DNA of 59,980 nucleotides from Candidatus Rothia avicola (lineage in GTDB: Bacteria > Actinomycetota > Actinomycetes > Actinomycetales > Micrococcaceae), in the NCBI GenBank assembly GCA_019115985.1, contig DXCN01000078.1:1-59980 (forward strand), read 5' to 3'. The notes below the pieces were generated by a model. That model saw only the letters and a program-made list of their open reading frames with translations. It did not search any database and was not told the DNA's origin. Shown here one piece after another: positions 36,965-45,771 of this stretch; the stretch's first letter is position 1; each line of letters opens with the position of its first letter. The translations under genes and the position numbers were made by a program.

Positions 36965-38083
36965 TTACATAACTGTTGCGTTAAAAGTTAGCCCCAGTAG
37001 GTAGGTGGCCAGGGCTGCGCCGTAACCGATAGCCAGCTGGCGCAGACCGCGCTTGAGAGGTGAGGCACCTGAGAGTAGGCCCACTATGCCGCCGGTGACC
37101 ATCAGGGCAAAGCCCACGAGCAGCATGGAAATCAGCATAGCTGTGCCTCCAGACATACCGAAAATATAGGGCAGAATCGGGATAAGGGCGCCGGAGGCAA
37201 AGAAACAGAAGCTTGAGGCGGCAGCCCCCACATCGCTGCCGAGTGCACCATGGGCGTCCTTGGCGTCCTCCCCCTCAATATCGTCGCGGAAGGAGAGCGA
37301 GGGGTCGCAGTCGCAGGTGAAGTAGCCGAAGCGTTCCATGGCGCGGTGGCGGGCTGCCTCCTCGCTCATGCCGCGGGCCTTGTAAATCAGTTCTAGCTCG
37401 TTCTGGTTGATGTCGAGCTGGTGGGCCACGTCGAGGGTGACCTGGGTGGGGCGGGAGGCATCCAGGAGTTCGCGCTGGGAACGCACTGAAACGAACTCGC
37501 CTGCTGCCATTGATAGGGCACCAGCCAGCAGGCCCGCTATGCCAGAGAGAAGTACCATGGAGCTGCTGACGCCGGTCGCGCCCACACCCATGATGAGGGC
37601 AGCGTTTGAGACCAGGCCATCGTTAGCGCCAAAGACGGCGGCGCGGAAGTTGCCCGAGAGTTTTTCGCGGCCAGAGGTGGAGAGTGCTCGAATGATTTCT
37701 TCGTGGATTGCCTCGTCAGCTGCCATAGCTTCGGTGGCATCGGGGTCTTCTGCATAAGGGGAGCGTCCCTCGGCGCGCTGGGCTAGGGCGAGTACGAAGA
37801 CTGAGCCGAAGTTCTTGGCAAGAAGCTCTAGAAAGCGGGCGGATACGGACGGACGCGGCTCGGGGGTGGCGTGTTCGCCTAGCAGGGTGCGCCAGTGGTC
37901 CTGGTGTCGGAGTTCTGCCTGGGCGACTTCTCTGAGGATTTCTGCTTCTTTTCCCTTGGCCCGGTCGGCAAGGGCTGCGTAGATGCGGGCTTCTGAGATT
38001 TCTTCGGCGAGATAGCGACGCCAGCGGCGAATTTGAGCTCGGTTTGGCTGGGTGGAGAGGGTGTGGGGGGCGGCTGCTGGCAT
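36965..38083 (-). CDS. Ferritin-like plus VIT1/CCC1 iron transporter fusion
   Basis: A 372-residue protein. The N-terminal ferritin/rubrerythrin-like domain (about 15-150) has the metal-ligand helices YLAEEISEARIYAALAD and EVAQAELRHQDHW, then DEAIHEEIIRAL. The C-terminal VIT1 membrane domain (about 155-370, five helices) has FGANDGLVSNAALIMGVGAT and SMAAGEFVSVRSQREL. This is the arrangement of membrane-bound ferritins (MbfA type) that export Fe or Mn. A direct role in iron detoxification is inferred. The promoter region has palindromic elements at 38099-38167, and dps lies upstream in the opposite orientation. Confidence 0.88.
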   Translation of the reverse strand: MPAAAPHTLSTQPNRAQIRRWRRYLAEEISEARIYAALADRAKGKEAEILREVAQAELRHQDHWRTLLGEHATPEPRPSVSARFLELLAKNFGSVFVLALAQRAEGRSPYAEDPDATEAMAADEAIHEEIIRALSTSGREKLSGNFRAAVFGANDGLVSNAALIMGVGATGVSSSMVLLSGIAGLLAGALSMAAGEFVSVRSQRELLDASRPTQVTLDVAHQLDINQNELELIYKARGMSEEAARHRAMERFGYFTCDCDPSLSFRDDIEGEDAKDAHGALGSDVGAAASSFCFFASGALIPILPYIFGMSGGTAMLISMLLVGFALMVTGGIVGLLSGASPLKRGLRQLAIGYGAALATYLLGLTFNATVM

Positions 38084-38098
38084 GGTGTTTACCTTTGG

Positions 38099-38167
38099 TT
38101 AGGAGCCGAAGCGGGGCGAAAATTGCATACACTTCGGCTAAAGAAACTGTAGTTTTCTTAGCCGAAG
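38099..38167 (-). promoter_or_regulatory. Candidate operator of the VIT1 gene
   Basis: CTTCGGCTAA (38132-38141) and TTAGCCGAAG (38158-38167) form a perfect 10-bp inverted repeat. A third, imperfect copy TTAGGAGCCGAAG lies at 38099-38111, next to the start codon. A metal-responsive repressor such as DtxR could bind here, but the match to the known DtxR box is weak. Confidence 0.45.
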
Positions 38168-38530
38168 GTCTCGCTCGCCGCTTGTGAGAAGCGGTGGTTT
38201 ACCGGGTGCCGCACCTGGAGGTGGGCGAGCCAGTATGTCGATAAACCGCTTTGGCGCTGGGCGCCTGTGGGAACTACTCCCCTTCGTCGCCTACTACTCT
38301 ATCTACTCAGGTACTTTCTGCGCAAAGTGACATGTAGCTCTGCGCGGACGCCTGTGGGCGGGGAAGGAACTACAGGCAAAAATTTTTTTGACGATTTTAA
38401 TTAGCGCTGGTTCTTTTGCGCTAATTCAGATGTGTAGTGTTTGCTGCGATGTTTGTGCTAGTCACCACCGCTGAGGTTAGGGTTGCATAAGCTGAAATGT
38501 AGGTATATTTCCTAGTCATGCCAGGTTTTA
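38168..38530. other. Intergenic region between VIT1 and dps genes
   Basis: No gene seen. It holds an inverted repeat AATTAGCGC at 38399-38407 with GCGCTAATT at 38418-38426 and a T-rich stretch at 38382-38390. The function of either is not evident. Confidence 0.45.
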
Positions 38531-38555
38531 CTTATTATGATTTATTCACAATAAG
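38531..38555 (+). promoter_or_regulatory. AT-rich palindrome upstream of dps
   Basis: CTTATTATGA (38531-38540) and TCACAATAAG (38546-38555) form a 25-bp palindrome with a 5-bp centre and one mismatch. Size and AT-richness resemble Fur/PerR-family operators. It lies 97 bp before the dps start. Confidence 0.5.
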
Positions 38556-38651
38556 CCTTGAAAAGCTGTGCCTAGATGCGTAAGGTTGAATATGGATAAG
38601 CCACTGGGCCCCTGGTGCGGGCCCGGCAACCTACTGAAAGGAAAACCCGCT

Positions 38652-39155
38652 ATGAGCAAGTACGCATCATTCACCGTCCCCGGTCTTACCGAAGAATCAG
38701 GCCACCACGTAGCCGATGTGCTTCAGCTTCGCCTGCACGCCCTGAACGACCTGCACCTGGTGCTTAAGCACGCCCACTGGAACGTCGTTGGCCCCAACTT
38801 CATCGCCGTTCACGAAATGCTCGACCCCCAGGTCGACCAGGTACGTGGCTTTGTTGACGCTATCGCTGAGCGTATGGCCACCATGGGTGTGGCCCCCAAC
38901 GGCCTTTCTGGTGACCTCGTTGAAAAGCGCACCTGGGCTGAGTATGAAGTTGACCGTGCAGACGCTCTGACTCACATCCGTGCCCTGAATGAAGTCTACA
39001 ACGTTGTAGTTGAAGACCACCGTGCAGCTATTGCCAAGGTGGGCGACATCGACCCCATCACCGAGGACCTGCTCATCGGCCAGACCGCTGAACTGGAACT
39101 CTTCCAGTGGTTCCTGCGCAGCCACCTCGAAGACGGCCAGGGTAACCTCAAGTAA
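38652..39155 (+). CDS. dps: Dps-family DNA-protecting ferritin
   Basis: A 167-residue Dps protein: LHALNDLHLVLKHAHWNVVG and HEMLDPQVDQVRGFVDAIAER carry the intersubunit ferroxidase ligands (His and Asp/Glu). Dps forms a 12-subunit shell that oxidises Fe(II) with peroxide and protects DNA. ATG at 38652 follows GAAAGGAAAA; the frame upstream is open to 38568 but has no similarity. It has a candidate Fur-type operator upstream and is near the VIT1 iron gene. Confidence 0.93.
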   Translation: MSKYASFTVPGLTEESGHHVADVLQLRLHALNDLHLVLKHAHWNVVGPNFIAVHEMLDPQVDQVRGFVDAIAERMATMGVAPNGLSGDLVEKRTWAEYEVDRADALTHIRALNEVYNVVVEDHRAAIAKVGDIDPITEDLLIGQTAELELFQWFLRSHLEDGQGNLK

Positions 39156-39190
39156 GTCTCAGAGCTTTAAAGCTTGAACCATACACTAGA

Positions 39191-39224
39191 GGCAGGGTCT
39201 ATCATTCGATAGGCCCTGCCTTTT
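39191..39224. terminator. Terminator between dps and the HAD gene
   Basis: GGCAGGGTCTATC (39191-39203) pairs with GATAGGCCCTGCC (39208-39220) with one G-T pair and loop ATTC, followed by TTTTG. Convergent genes on both sides. Confidence 0.85.
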
Positions 39225-39244
39225 GTTATATGGCAGTATGCCTT

Positions 39245-39895
39245 TTAGTTCTCAATCAGCGCCTGAATCTTTTCGAGGGTGAGCTCCGTGTGGGCATAAC
39301 GAGCGTGGCCCAGGTGCTCGGGCACCTCGATCATGCCGGGCACTACGACCACTTTCATGCCTGCGGACATAGCACTTTGGGCACCAGAAGCGGAGTCCTC
39401 TACGGCAACACAGTTGGCGGGGTCTACTCCTAAATTGCGGGCTGCAAGCAGATAGGGCTCGGGGTCGGGCTTAGCGTGAGTGACCTGCTCATCGGTGACC
39501 AGGGTTTTGAAAAGTCCCTCCGGCGCCAGCTTGGCGGTGTTGGCGGCAACCTCGGTGGTTGCGTTGGTGACAATTCCTGCGGGGACGCCAGCCTCAGCCA
39601 CCTGCGCCAAGAGCGCCTCAATGCCGGGCAGGAGCTCCATATGGGCGTCCTTCAAGAGAACCGACATCTTAGCCTTAAGTCGGTCGTAGAGCTCGTCAGC
39701 AGAAACATCTGCACCCAGCTCCTGCATGCGGGCAAAGGTGACTGCGGCAGGCTTGCCCAGGGCCATGAGCGTATCTTGTTCGGTCCAGGTAGCTCCGAAC
39801 TCGGCGGTTAGTGCGGTCTTAGCCTCTGCCCAAAGGGGCTCGGTATCTACAAGGGTTCCGTCATGGTCAAAGAAAATAGCTTCAAGTCTGCTCAT
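39245..39895 (-). CDS. HAD-family hydrolase (beta-phosphoglucomutase/phosphatase-like)
   Basis: A 216-residue HAD subfamily IA protein. Motif I FFDHDGTLVDTEPLWAEAK has the nucleophile in DHDGT (His in place of the commoner Met or Leu), motif II is VTNAT, the Lys is in VTHAKPDPEPY, and motif IV is VEDSASGAQSA. Such enzymes dephosphorylate small phosphorylated metabolites; the substrate is not clear. ATG at 39895 gives MSRLEAIFFD, and the open frame extends eight codons further. Convergent with dps. Confidence 0.85.
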   Translation of the reverse strand: MSRLEAIFFDHDGTLVDTEPLWAEAKTALTAEFGATWTEQDTLMALGKPAAVTFARMQELGADVSADELYDRLKAKMSVLLKDAHMELLPGIEALLAQVAEAGVPAGIVTNATTEVAANTAKLAPEGLFKTLVTDEQVTHAKPDPEPYLLAARNLGVDPANCVAVEDSASGAQSAMSAGMKVVVVPGMIEVPEHLGHARYAHTELTLEKIQALIEN

Positions 39896-39945
39896 ATATA
39901 CCACCCTACCCGCCGGCAAAGCTCTGCCCGGTTAAGATAGGTGGG

Positions 39946-40539
39946 GTGAACCAAGAGCACCCCACATCTAGCCCTGACTCTGCTTCTGCTCACCCGCGTC
40001 TACAGCGGCAGGTGGGCCCTGTCCGACAGGCCCTGGCCTATCTACTGTTACCTATGGCTTTTATCTCGGCCACCTGGATTACCGCCGGGCGCGCCCTCTT
40101 CGGTGCCGGGGGAGAGCTTGTACCTATCTACGCGATATCGTTCGGGCCTGCCTTGCTCATTATTCTGCTGGTGGCTGTTCTGTTTTCCTTTAAAGAAATG
40201 GGGCTACAGGCTGCCGGGGTGCGGTCTGGTGTGCCGCCTATCACCGCCCTGGTGGCGGTTGCTACGTGGGTTCTGGCTGGCTTCTTTGGCATGGTAGCCC
40301 CTGATCGCCTTGAGGGGCGCAACATTTCAGCTGCCGCTGCCCTGCTAGGCCCCGATGTCATCGGCCTCTCCGCTGCCTTTGGCAATACCAGCGGGATTCT
40401 GACTTTCTCCTTTGCCATTGCCACCCTGCTTTTAGCGATTAGCGACTACCGCCGAGCCAGGGCGCTAACTTGCGGACTGGATGATGCTACCCGCGAGCAG
40501 ATAGAGCGCGAAGAGTCGATGTACGACTTCCTCGACTAG
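39946..40539 (+). CDS. Membrane protein of unknown function
   Basis: A 197-residue protein starting with GTG at 39946. TAAGAT at 39932-39937 is 8 nt upstream, so the mRNA may be leaderless. There are four hydrophobic segments, at about 28-48, 58-82, 92-115 and 140-165, and an acidic C-terminus (REQIEREESMYDFLD). No family is recognised. It is divergent from the HAD gene. Confidence 0.65.
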   Translation: MNQEHPTSSPDSASAHPRLQRQVGPVRQALAYLLLPMAFISATWITAGRALFGAGGELVPIYAISFGPALLIILLVAVLFSFKEMGLQAAGVRSGVPPITALVAVATWVLAGFFGMVAPDRLEGRNISAAAALLGPDVIGLSAAFGNTSGILTFSFAIATLLLAISDYRRARALTCGLDDATREQIEREESMYDFLD

Positions 40540-40669
40540 CCTTGTAAGACTGCCACTGAGGGCCTAAATCTTCAAGGCAGCGCAGGCCTATGCCTGCCGT
40601 GGGGATACCTGCCGGTGTGTGGCAGCTAGGGCCAGAAAAAATTGTTTCCTTAAGACCTAGCGCAAGATA

Positions 40670-40690
40670 ATTGAGTGTAGTAGACTCAAG
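40670..40690 (+). promoter_or_regulatory. HAIR operator 1 (HspR site)
   Basis: ATTGAGT-N7-ACTCAAG at 40670-40690 matches the HAIR consensus CTTGAGT-N7-ACTCAAG with one difference. HspR bound here represses clpB in other actinobacteria. Confidence 0.85.
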
Positions 40691-40696
40691 TTAAAG

Positions 40697-40716
40697 CTGA
40701 GTGGAGTACACTCAAG
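40697..40716 (+). promoter_or_regulatory. HAIR operator 2 (HspR site)
   Basis: CTGAGT-N7-ACTCAAG at 40697-40716 is a second inverted repeat, with six of the seven left-arm bases of the consensus, 6 bp after the first. Two tandem sites suggest cooperative HspR binding upstream of clpB. Confidence 0.82.
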
Positions 40717-40754
40717 TATGAACGAACTACCTACGCAAAAGGTAAAGGAGAACA

Positions 40755-43343
40755 ATGAACGCACAATTTACAACCAAGAGCCAAGAAGCACTCTCGGCAG
40801 CCAATATGAACGCCCAAACCGCGGGCAACCCCACCCTTGACACCTCCCACCTGCTCAAGGCCCTCATGGATCAGCGCGAGGGAGTGGCAGTGGCCGTCCT
40901 TAAAACCGCAGGTCTCGACGTTGATGCCATCTCCCTGGCAGCCTCCACCGAGATTTCTAAGCTCCCCAAGGTGCAGGGTGCCTCAGCCGCCCAGGCCCAG
41001 CCGAGCCGCGCCTTCCTGACCGCCATCCAAACCGCCCAAACCAAAGCAGCCCAGTTCGGAGACACCTACATCTCCACCGAAATCCTGCTGCTGGCGCTCG
41101 CAGCGGGGGACGACGCTACCGCCCGCGTCCTACAGCAGGCCGGGGCCACCGAAAAGACCATTGAAGACACCATTCCGACCGTGAGAGGAGACCGCACCGT
41201 GACCACCCCCGACCCCGAAGGCACCTTCGGTGCCCTAGAACAGTACGGCACCGACTTGACTGCCGTTGCCCGAGAAGGCAAGCTTGACCCCGTCATCGGG
41301 CGCGATAGCGAAATCCGCCGCGTGATTCAGGTGCTCTCCCGTCGTACCAAGAACAACCCCGTACTCATCGGCGAACCCGGTGTCGGTAAGACCGCCGTTG
41401 TTGAGGGTCTAGCCCAGCGTATGGTATCTGGCGACGTGCCCGAATCCCTGCGCGGCAAGACCCTGATTTCCCTCGACCTGGGTGCCATGGTCGCCGGTGC
41501 TAAGTACCGCGGCGAGTTCGAAGAGCGCCTCAAGGCTGTGCTGGAAGACATCAAGAAGTCCGAGGGGCAAATCGTCACCTTCATCGACGAAATTCACACC
41601 GTTGTTGGGGCCGGTGCTTCCGAAGGCTCTATGGACGCCGGTAACATGCTCAAGCCCATGCTGGCCCGCGGCGAGCTACGCCTGATCGGTGCAACCACCC
41701 TCGACGAGTACCGCGAAAACATCGAAAAGGACGCCGCCCTGGAGCGCCGCTTCCAGCAGGTCTACGTGGGCGAGCCCAGCGTCGATGACACCATCGGTAT
41801 TCTGCGCGGCCTCAAGGAACGCTACGAGGCCCACCATAAGGTTGCCATTGCAGACTCCGCCCTGGTGGCAGCTGCCAACCTGTCCAACCGCTACATTCCT
41901 TCGCGTCAGCTGCCCGACAAGGCCATCGACCTGATTGACGAGGCAGCCTCCCGCCTGCGCATGGAAATCGACTCGGCCCCTGAGGAAATTGATGCCCTAC
42001 GCCGCGCCGTTGACCGCCTGACCATGGAAGAACTGGCCCTGGCCAACGAGACCGACCCCGCCTCCGTCGAGCGCCTTGAAGCCCTGCGGGCAGATATGGC
42101 CGACAAGAAGGAAGAGCTAGACGCCCTCAATGCCCGTTGGGAAGCTGAAAAGGCCGGTCTCAACCGTGTCGGCGACCTCAAAACCCAAATCGACGAACTA
42201 CGATCCAAGGCAGAAGTCGCCCAGCGCGAAGGCAACCTAGCCGATGCCTCCCGCATTCTCTACGGTGAAATTCCCGCCCTCGAAGCGGAACTCGTCGCAG
42301 CCCAGCAGGCTGAGAACACCGCCTCCGAAGAGTCCATGGTCTCTGAAGAAGTGACCGCCGACGACATCGCCGAGGTGATCTCCTCCTGGACCGGCATTCC
42401 CGCCGGGCGTATGCTCCAGGGCGAATCAGAGAAGCTCCTACACATGGAAGACGAACTGGGCAAGCGCCTCATCGGCCAGCGTCAAGCCGTCACCGCCGTT
42501 GCCGATGCCGTCCGCCGTTCCCGCGCCGGAATTTCCGACCCCGACCGCCCCATCGGCTCCTTCCTCTTCCTAGGCCCCACCGGCGTCGGTAAAACCGAGC
42601 TGGCCAAGGCCCTGGCTGAGTTCCAGTTCGACGACGAGCGCGCCCTAGTGCGTATCGACATGAGCGAATACGCCGAAAAGCACGCCGTCGCCCGCCTGGT
42701 CGGTGCCCCTCCCGGCTACGTCGGCTACGAAGAGGGCGGCCAGCTCACCGAAGCTGTGCGCCGTCGCCCCTACTCAGTTGTGCTGCTCGATGAAGTCGAA
42801 AAGGCCCACCCCGAGGTCTTCGACATCCTGCTCCAGGTGCTCGATGATGGCCGCCTAACCGACGGTCAGGGCCGCACCGTGGACTTCCGCAACGTCATCT
42901 TGATTCTGACTTCCAACCTGGGATCCCAGTTCCTGATTGACCAGAACCTCGAAGAGGAAGCCCGCAAGAGTGCAGTCATGGCCACCGTCAACGCCAGCTT
43001 CAAGCCGGAGTTCCTCAACCGCCTGGACGAGGTCATTATGTTCGAGCCCCTCTCAGCCGATGATTTGGCCTCTATCGTGGGTCTGCAGATCGCCTCGATG
43101 GCTCATCGCCTTGAAGACCGTCGCCTGACCTTGGACGTCACCCCCGCCGCTACCGAGTGGCTGGGCCTTGCTGGCTACGACCCGGCCTACGGTGCCCGTC
43201 CGCTCCGCCGCCTCGTGCAGCGCGAAATCGGCGACCGCCTGGCCAAGGGAATCCTGGCCGGTGCTATCAAGGACGGCGACACTGTGCGCGTGGACGTCAA
43301 CCCCGACGTCGCCGTGGACGGGCTGGTCGTCACTGCCGAGTAA
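40755..43343 (+). CDS. clpB: ATP-dependent disaggregase ClpB
   Basis: An 862-residue Hsp100 protein that rescues proteins from aggregates together with DnaK. The N-domain has [20 protein letters not shown]. The first ATPase has [17 protein letters not shown] and [12 protein letters not shown], the coiled-coil middle domain (about 405-525) follows, and the second ATPase has [17 protein letters not shown] and [21 protein letters not shown] (the latter shown in part). All motifs are intact and the length is normal. ATG at 40755 follows AAAGGAGAAC. Two HAIR operators upstream indicate HspR heat-shock control. A strong terminator follows. Confidence 0.97.
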   Translation: MNAQFTTKSQEALSAANMNAQTAGNPTLDTSHLLKALMDQREGVAVAVLKTAGLDVDAISLAASTEISKLPKVQGASAAQAQPSRAFLTAIQTAQTKAAQFGDTYISTEILLLALAAGDDATARVLQQAGATEKTIEDTIPTVRGDRTVTTPDPEGTFGALEQYGTDLTAVAREGKLDPVIGRDSEIRRVIQVLSRRTKNNPVLIGEPGVGKTAVVEGLAQRMVSGDVPESLRGKTLISLDLGAMVAGAKYRGEFEERLKAVLEDIKKSEGQIVTFIDEIHTVVGAGASEGSMDAGNMLKPMLARGELRLIGATTLDEYRENIEKDAALERRFQQVYVGEPSVDDTIGILRGLKERYEAHHKVAIADSALVAAANLSNRYIPSRQLPDKAIDLIDEAASRLRMEIDSAPEEIDALRRAVDRLTMEELALANETDPASVERLEALRADMADKKEELDALNARWEAEKAGLNRVGDLKTQIDELRSKAEVAQREGNLADASRILYGEIPALEAELVAAQQAENTASEESMVSEEVTADDIAEVISSWTGIPAGRMLQGESEKLLHMEDELGKRLIGQRQAVTAVADAVRRSRAGISDPDRPIGSFLFLGPTGVGKTELAKALAEFQFDDERALVRIDMSEYAEKHAVARLVGAPPGYVGYEEGGQLTEAVRRRPYSVVLLDEVEKAHPEVFDILLQVLDDGRLTDGQGRTVDFRNVILILTSNLGSQFLIDQNLEEEARKSAVMATVNASFKPEFLNRLDEVIMFEPLSADDLASIVGLQIASMAHRLEDRRLTLDVTPAATEWLGLAGYDPAYGARPLRRLVQREIGDRLAKGILAGAIKDGDTVRVDVNPDVAVDGLVVTAE

Positions 43344-43355
43344 AAACGGGGGAAT

Positions 43356-43419
43356 GACCCTATTGTTTCTCTCTTGACCCTACGGATTATCTCGGGGTCA
43401 AGAGAGAAGCGATAGGGTC
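43356..43419 (+). terminator. Terminator after clpB
   Basis: A long stem, 43356-43380 with 43395-43419 (25 nt arms, a few mismatches near the middle), ends with TTTGTCTTTT. Confidence 0.8.
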
Positions 43420-43440
43420 TTTGTCTTTTAAACTGGAAGA

Positions 43441-44427
43441 GTGAACCAGACCCAGCCCCGCCCCGCACCCAACACACTCGATACCCGCTTTGCCGGGGCG
43501 TCCGCGTCCATCACCGCGCACGCCGATATCGCCGCCACCCACGCAGCGGCCCTGCGCTCCATCGACCGGGTGGTGGCCGAAACGGCCCATCCCACCGACC
43601 CGCAGGTAGCGGCGGACGGCGTCCGGCAGCTGCTGCGCGACGGGCAGGTTCTGGCGCTCACAGGGGCAGGAATCTCCACAGGCTCAGGCATCCCTGACTA
43701 CCGCGGCCCCGCCGGGTCCCTGCGCAACCACCGCCCCATGACCTACCAGGAATTCCGCTTCGACGAGGTGGCGCGGCAGCGCTACTGGGCCCGCTCCTTT
43801 GTGGGCTGGCGGCAGATGAACCGGGCCCGCCCCAACACCGCCCACTACCTGCTCGCAGACCTCGAAGCCCAGGGGCGCCTTGCCGGGCTGATTACCCAAA
43901 ACGTGGACGGCCTGCACGCCGCAGCCGGGTCCCGTAACGTCCTCCCCCTGCACGGGGACCTCTCTCGCATTGAGTGCCTAGACTGCGGGGCGGACGAGGG
44001 TCGTATTTCCCTGGATGCCCGCATCGAAGCCGCCAACCCCGGCTACCTCGAACGCCTTGCCAGCACCACCTTGCAGGTTAACCCCGACGGGGATGCCGAC
44101 ATCGACGCCGGCTTCATCCAGGATTTTCAGATGGTCGGCTGTCTGGCCTGCGGCTCGACCAAGCTCAAACCAGCCGTGGTCTACTTCGGCGAACCCGTTC
44201 CACCTGCCCGCAAGCAGGCCGTGAAAGAACTGGGGGATCGGGCCCGTTCCCTGCTGGTGCTCGGCTCATCTCTGGCCGTGATGAGCTCCTATAAAATCGC
44301 CCTCGATTTCGCCCGCGCAGGCAAGCCTATCGCCGTTATCAACCAGGGCCCGGGCCGGGCGGACGCGCGTGCCACCTACCTTTGGCGCGCCGACGTGACC
44401 GATGCCCTCTTTGTCCTCACCCGCTAA
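43441..44427 (+). CDS. Sir2-family NAD-dependent protein deacylase
   Basis: A 328-residue sirtuin with an N-terminal extension of about 55 residues before the catalytic core. Core motifs are LTGAGISTGSGIPDYRGPAGS, here given as GAGISTGSGIPDYRG, TQNVDGLHAAAG with His in PLHGDLSRIEC, and a Cys4 zinc site (CLDCGADE and CLACGSTKLK). GSSLAV closes the NAD pocket. It removes acyl groups from lysine using NAD; targets are unknown. GTG at 43441 is used. The class cannot be assigned firmly. Confidence 0.9.
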   Translation: MNQTQPRPAPNTLDTRFAGASASITAHADIAATHAAALRSIDRVVAETAHPTDPQVAADGVRQLLRDGQVLALTGAGISTGSGIPDYRGPAGSLRNHRPMTYQEFRFDEVARQRYWARSFVGWRQMNRARPNTAHYLLADLEAQGRLAGLITQNVDGLHAAAGSRNVLPLHGDLSRIECLDCGADEGRISLDARIEAANPGYLERLASTTLQVNPDGDADIDAGFIQDFQMVGCLACGSTKLKPAVVYFGEPVPPARKQAVKELGDRARSLLVLGSSLAVMSSYKIALDFARAGKPIAVINQGPGRADARATYLWRADVTDALFVLTR

Positions 44428-44454
44428 GAAGTGGGTGAGGCAGCGCAACGGTCT

Positions 44455-44865
44455 TTAGGGATCCCTATAGGTCCAATCAGGAGCGCTAAAGTCAAGTTCT
44501 CCAAGATGAAGTTTCCAGAGCAAAAGATCTTCTTTATGTTTCTGTTCTCTCACCTTACGCTCTGCCTCGGCGCTGGCTAGACTGCTATAAAGAGCAACCG
44601 GCGAAGGATGTGAAAACGCTGTATCGGTAAAAGCTCCACCCTGAACTAAAAGCCATAACGGTGCCCCTGCTTCAAGCTGTTGAGAGCTGTCATCGACGGC
44701 TATTGTCTCCCAAGAAATATTATATTCCGGGTATTTCTGGCTGATATCGAGTGCAGCTACCTCATCATGGACAACACCTACTAGTGGGTTAAAATCAGAG
44801 GTAAAATCACCAATAAAGAGAAGTTGGACTTCAACTGACTTTTTCTCTATAGAAATATGACCCAC
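44455..44865 (-). CDS. Hypothetical protein of the accessory pair
   Basis: A 136-residue soluble protein starting with GTG at 44865, one base after the stop (TAA) of the preceding gene, so the two are coupled. It begins GHISIEKKSVEVQLLFIGDF and is mainly acidic with no signal peptide or transmembrane segment. No family is recognised. Codon use is more AT-rich than the neighbours, which suggests later acquisition. Its partner is a secreted protein, so one could be an immunity- or anchoring-type factor, but this is speculation. Confidence 0.6.
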   Translation of the reverse strand: MGHISIEKKSVEVQLLFIGDFTSDFNPLVGVVHDEVAALDISQKYPEYNISWETIAVDDSSQQLEAGAPLWLLVQGGAFTDTAFSHPSPVALYSSLASAEAERKVREQKHKEDLLLWKLHLGELDFSAPDWTYRDP

Positions 44866-44866
44866 T

Positions 44867-45387
44867 TTATTGGACCCCGCAAGCTAAGGTCTTCACCGGA
44901 ACATTCTTACGTGCATAGTAAGGTTTCCCTTTATGGATAATTGTTCCTGCTGTTGTTCCTGACCAAGCTGTATTGTTGTTGTTCTTGCAAGGGAAAGCAA
45001 CATTTTGTTGGTAAAGGGAGCGCTGAAACCGGTTAGAACTAGAAGTTGTAGAACCAGCTTTAAGCCACCAAGCATAAAACTTGTAGCGGAGGTCGGTGTC
45101 GTGGTGAATACTTTCCACAATCTCGCTACAGGTGGTCTTCGCTTTATAACCCACGGTTTGATAACTGCCTGATTTTCTAAGATGGAGATATTCAATCGAA
45201 AGAAGGCAGGGCCCATAGTTCACCCCTGCCGGTGAGCTAAGCCGCTGTGCGGATGATGAGCCCTGTATGGCATCTATATTGCCTGGCTCTGGCAACTCAA
45301 CATATTCAACGGGTTGGCTTTCGGTGCTGAAATAACTGCTGTCAGAAAGGGAGAATAGTAGGGTGAGTATTTTTTAGTGAAAAACAT
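44867..45387 (-). pseudogene. Secreted protein gene, frame broken at an A-tract near the start
   Basis: ATG at 45387 begins MFFTKK and reads out of the main frame to a stop after about 38 codons. The main frame, 44867-45295 and a little upstream, encodes up to 170 residues. If the run of six A (plus-strand T at 45370-45375) had seven, the joined protein would start MFFTKKILTLLFSLSDSSYF, a good signal peptide, and continue to CGVQ. The mature part has five Cys and many aromatics (FYAWWLK, AYWSG-like stretches), suggesting an extracellular folded protein. TTG at 45295 is the only in-frame start otherwise. No family is recognised. Whether this is a mutation, phase variation or a sequencing error is open. 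Confidence 0.55.
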
Positions 45388-45771
45388 GGGGAGATCCTAG
45401 AGGAGAGCAAGAGGTAAGTGTTTTAAATCACTCTAGTCTTGTGTTTTTCGATGGTCAATAGGTTTGGATGAATTTTGGGCAAGAGACACACCTGTTGGGT
45501 GCTTTCTGGTGAAGGGAACACTTCTGTCGCCTACCTGTAGTGGGAAGATGTCACCGACGCCGGGGTGGGCTCGTCCTGCCCTTTAATAAGGAGTATGTTC
45601 TGTCGGCCAGTGTTTGTGGGCATATCTGACCAATGTGAAGGATTTCAGCCCAGTTGCAGCCCTGCAACCATTCATATCTGAAGACTAAACTCAACACAGG
45701 CTAAACACAGACTCTGAGAGAACACTGGTTATCAAGCAAGACAAGACCAGATACACCCCTCGGAGAACCCC
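45388..45771. other. Intergenic region before the DUF4956 gene
   Basis: No gene seen. It contains the ribosome site of the frameshifted gene and, near the plus-strand cassette, the partly repeated CTAAACTCAACACAG and CTAAACACAG around 45685-45711. This could be a regulator site for the DUF4956-VTC cassette; there is no further support. Confidence 0.4.
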
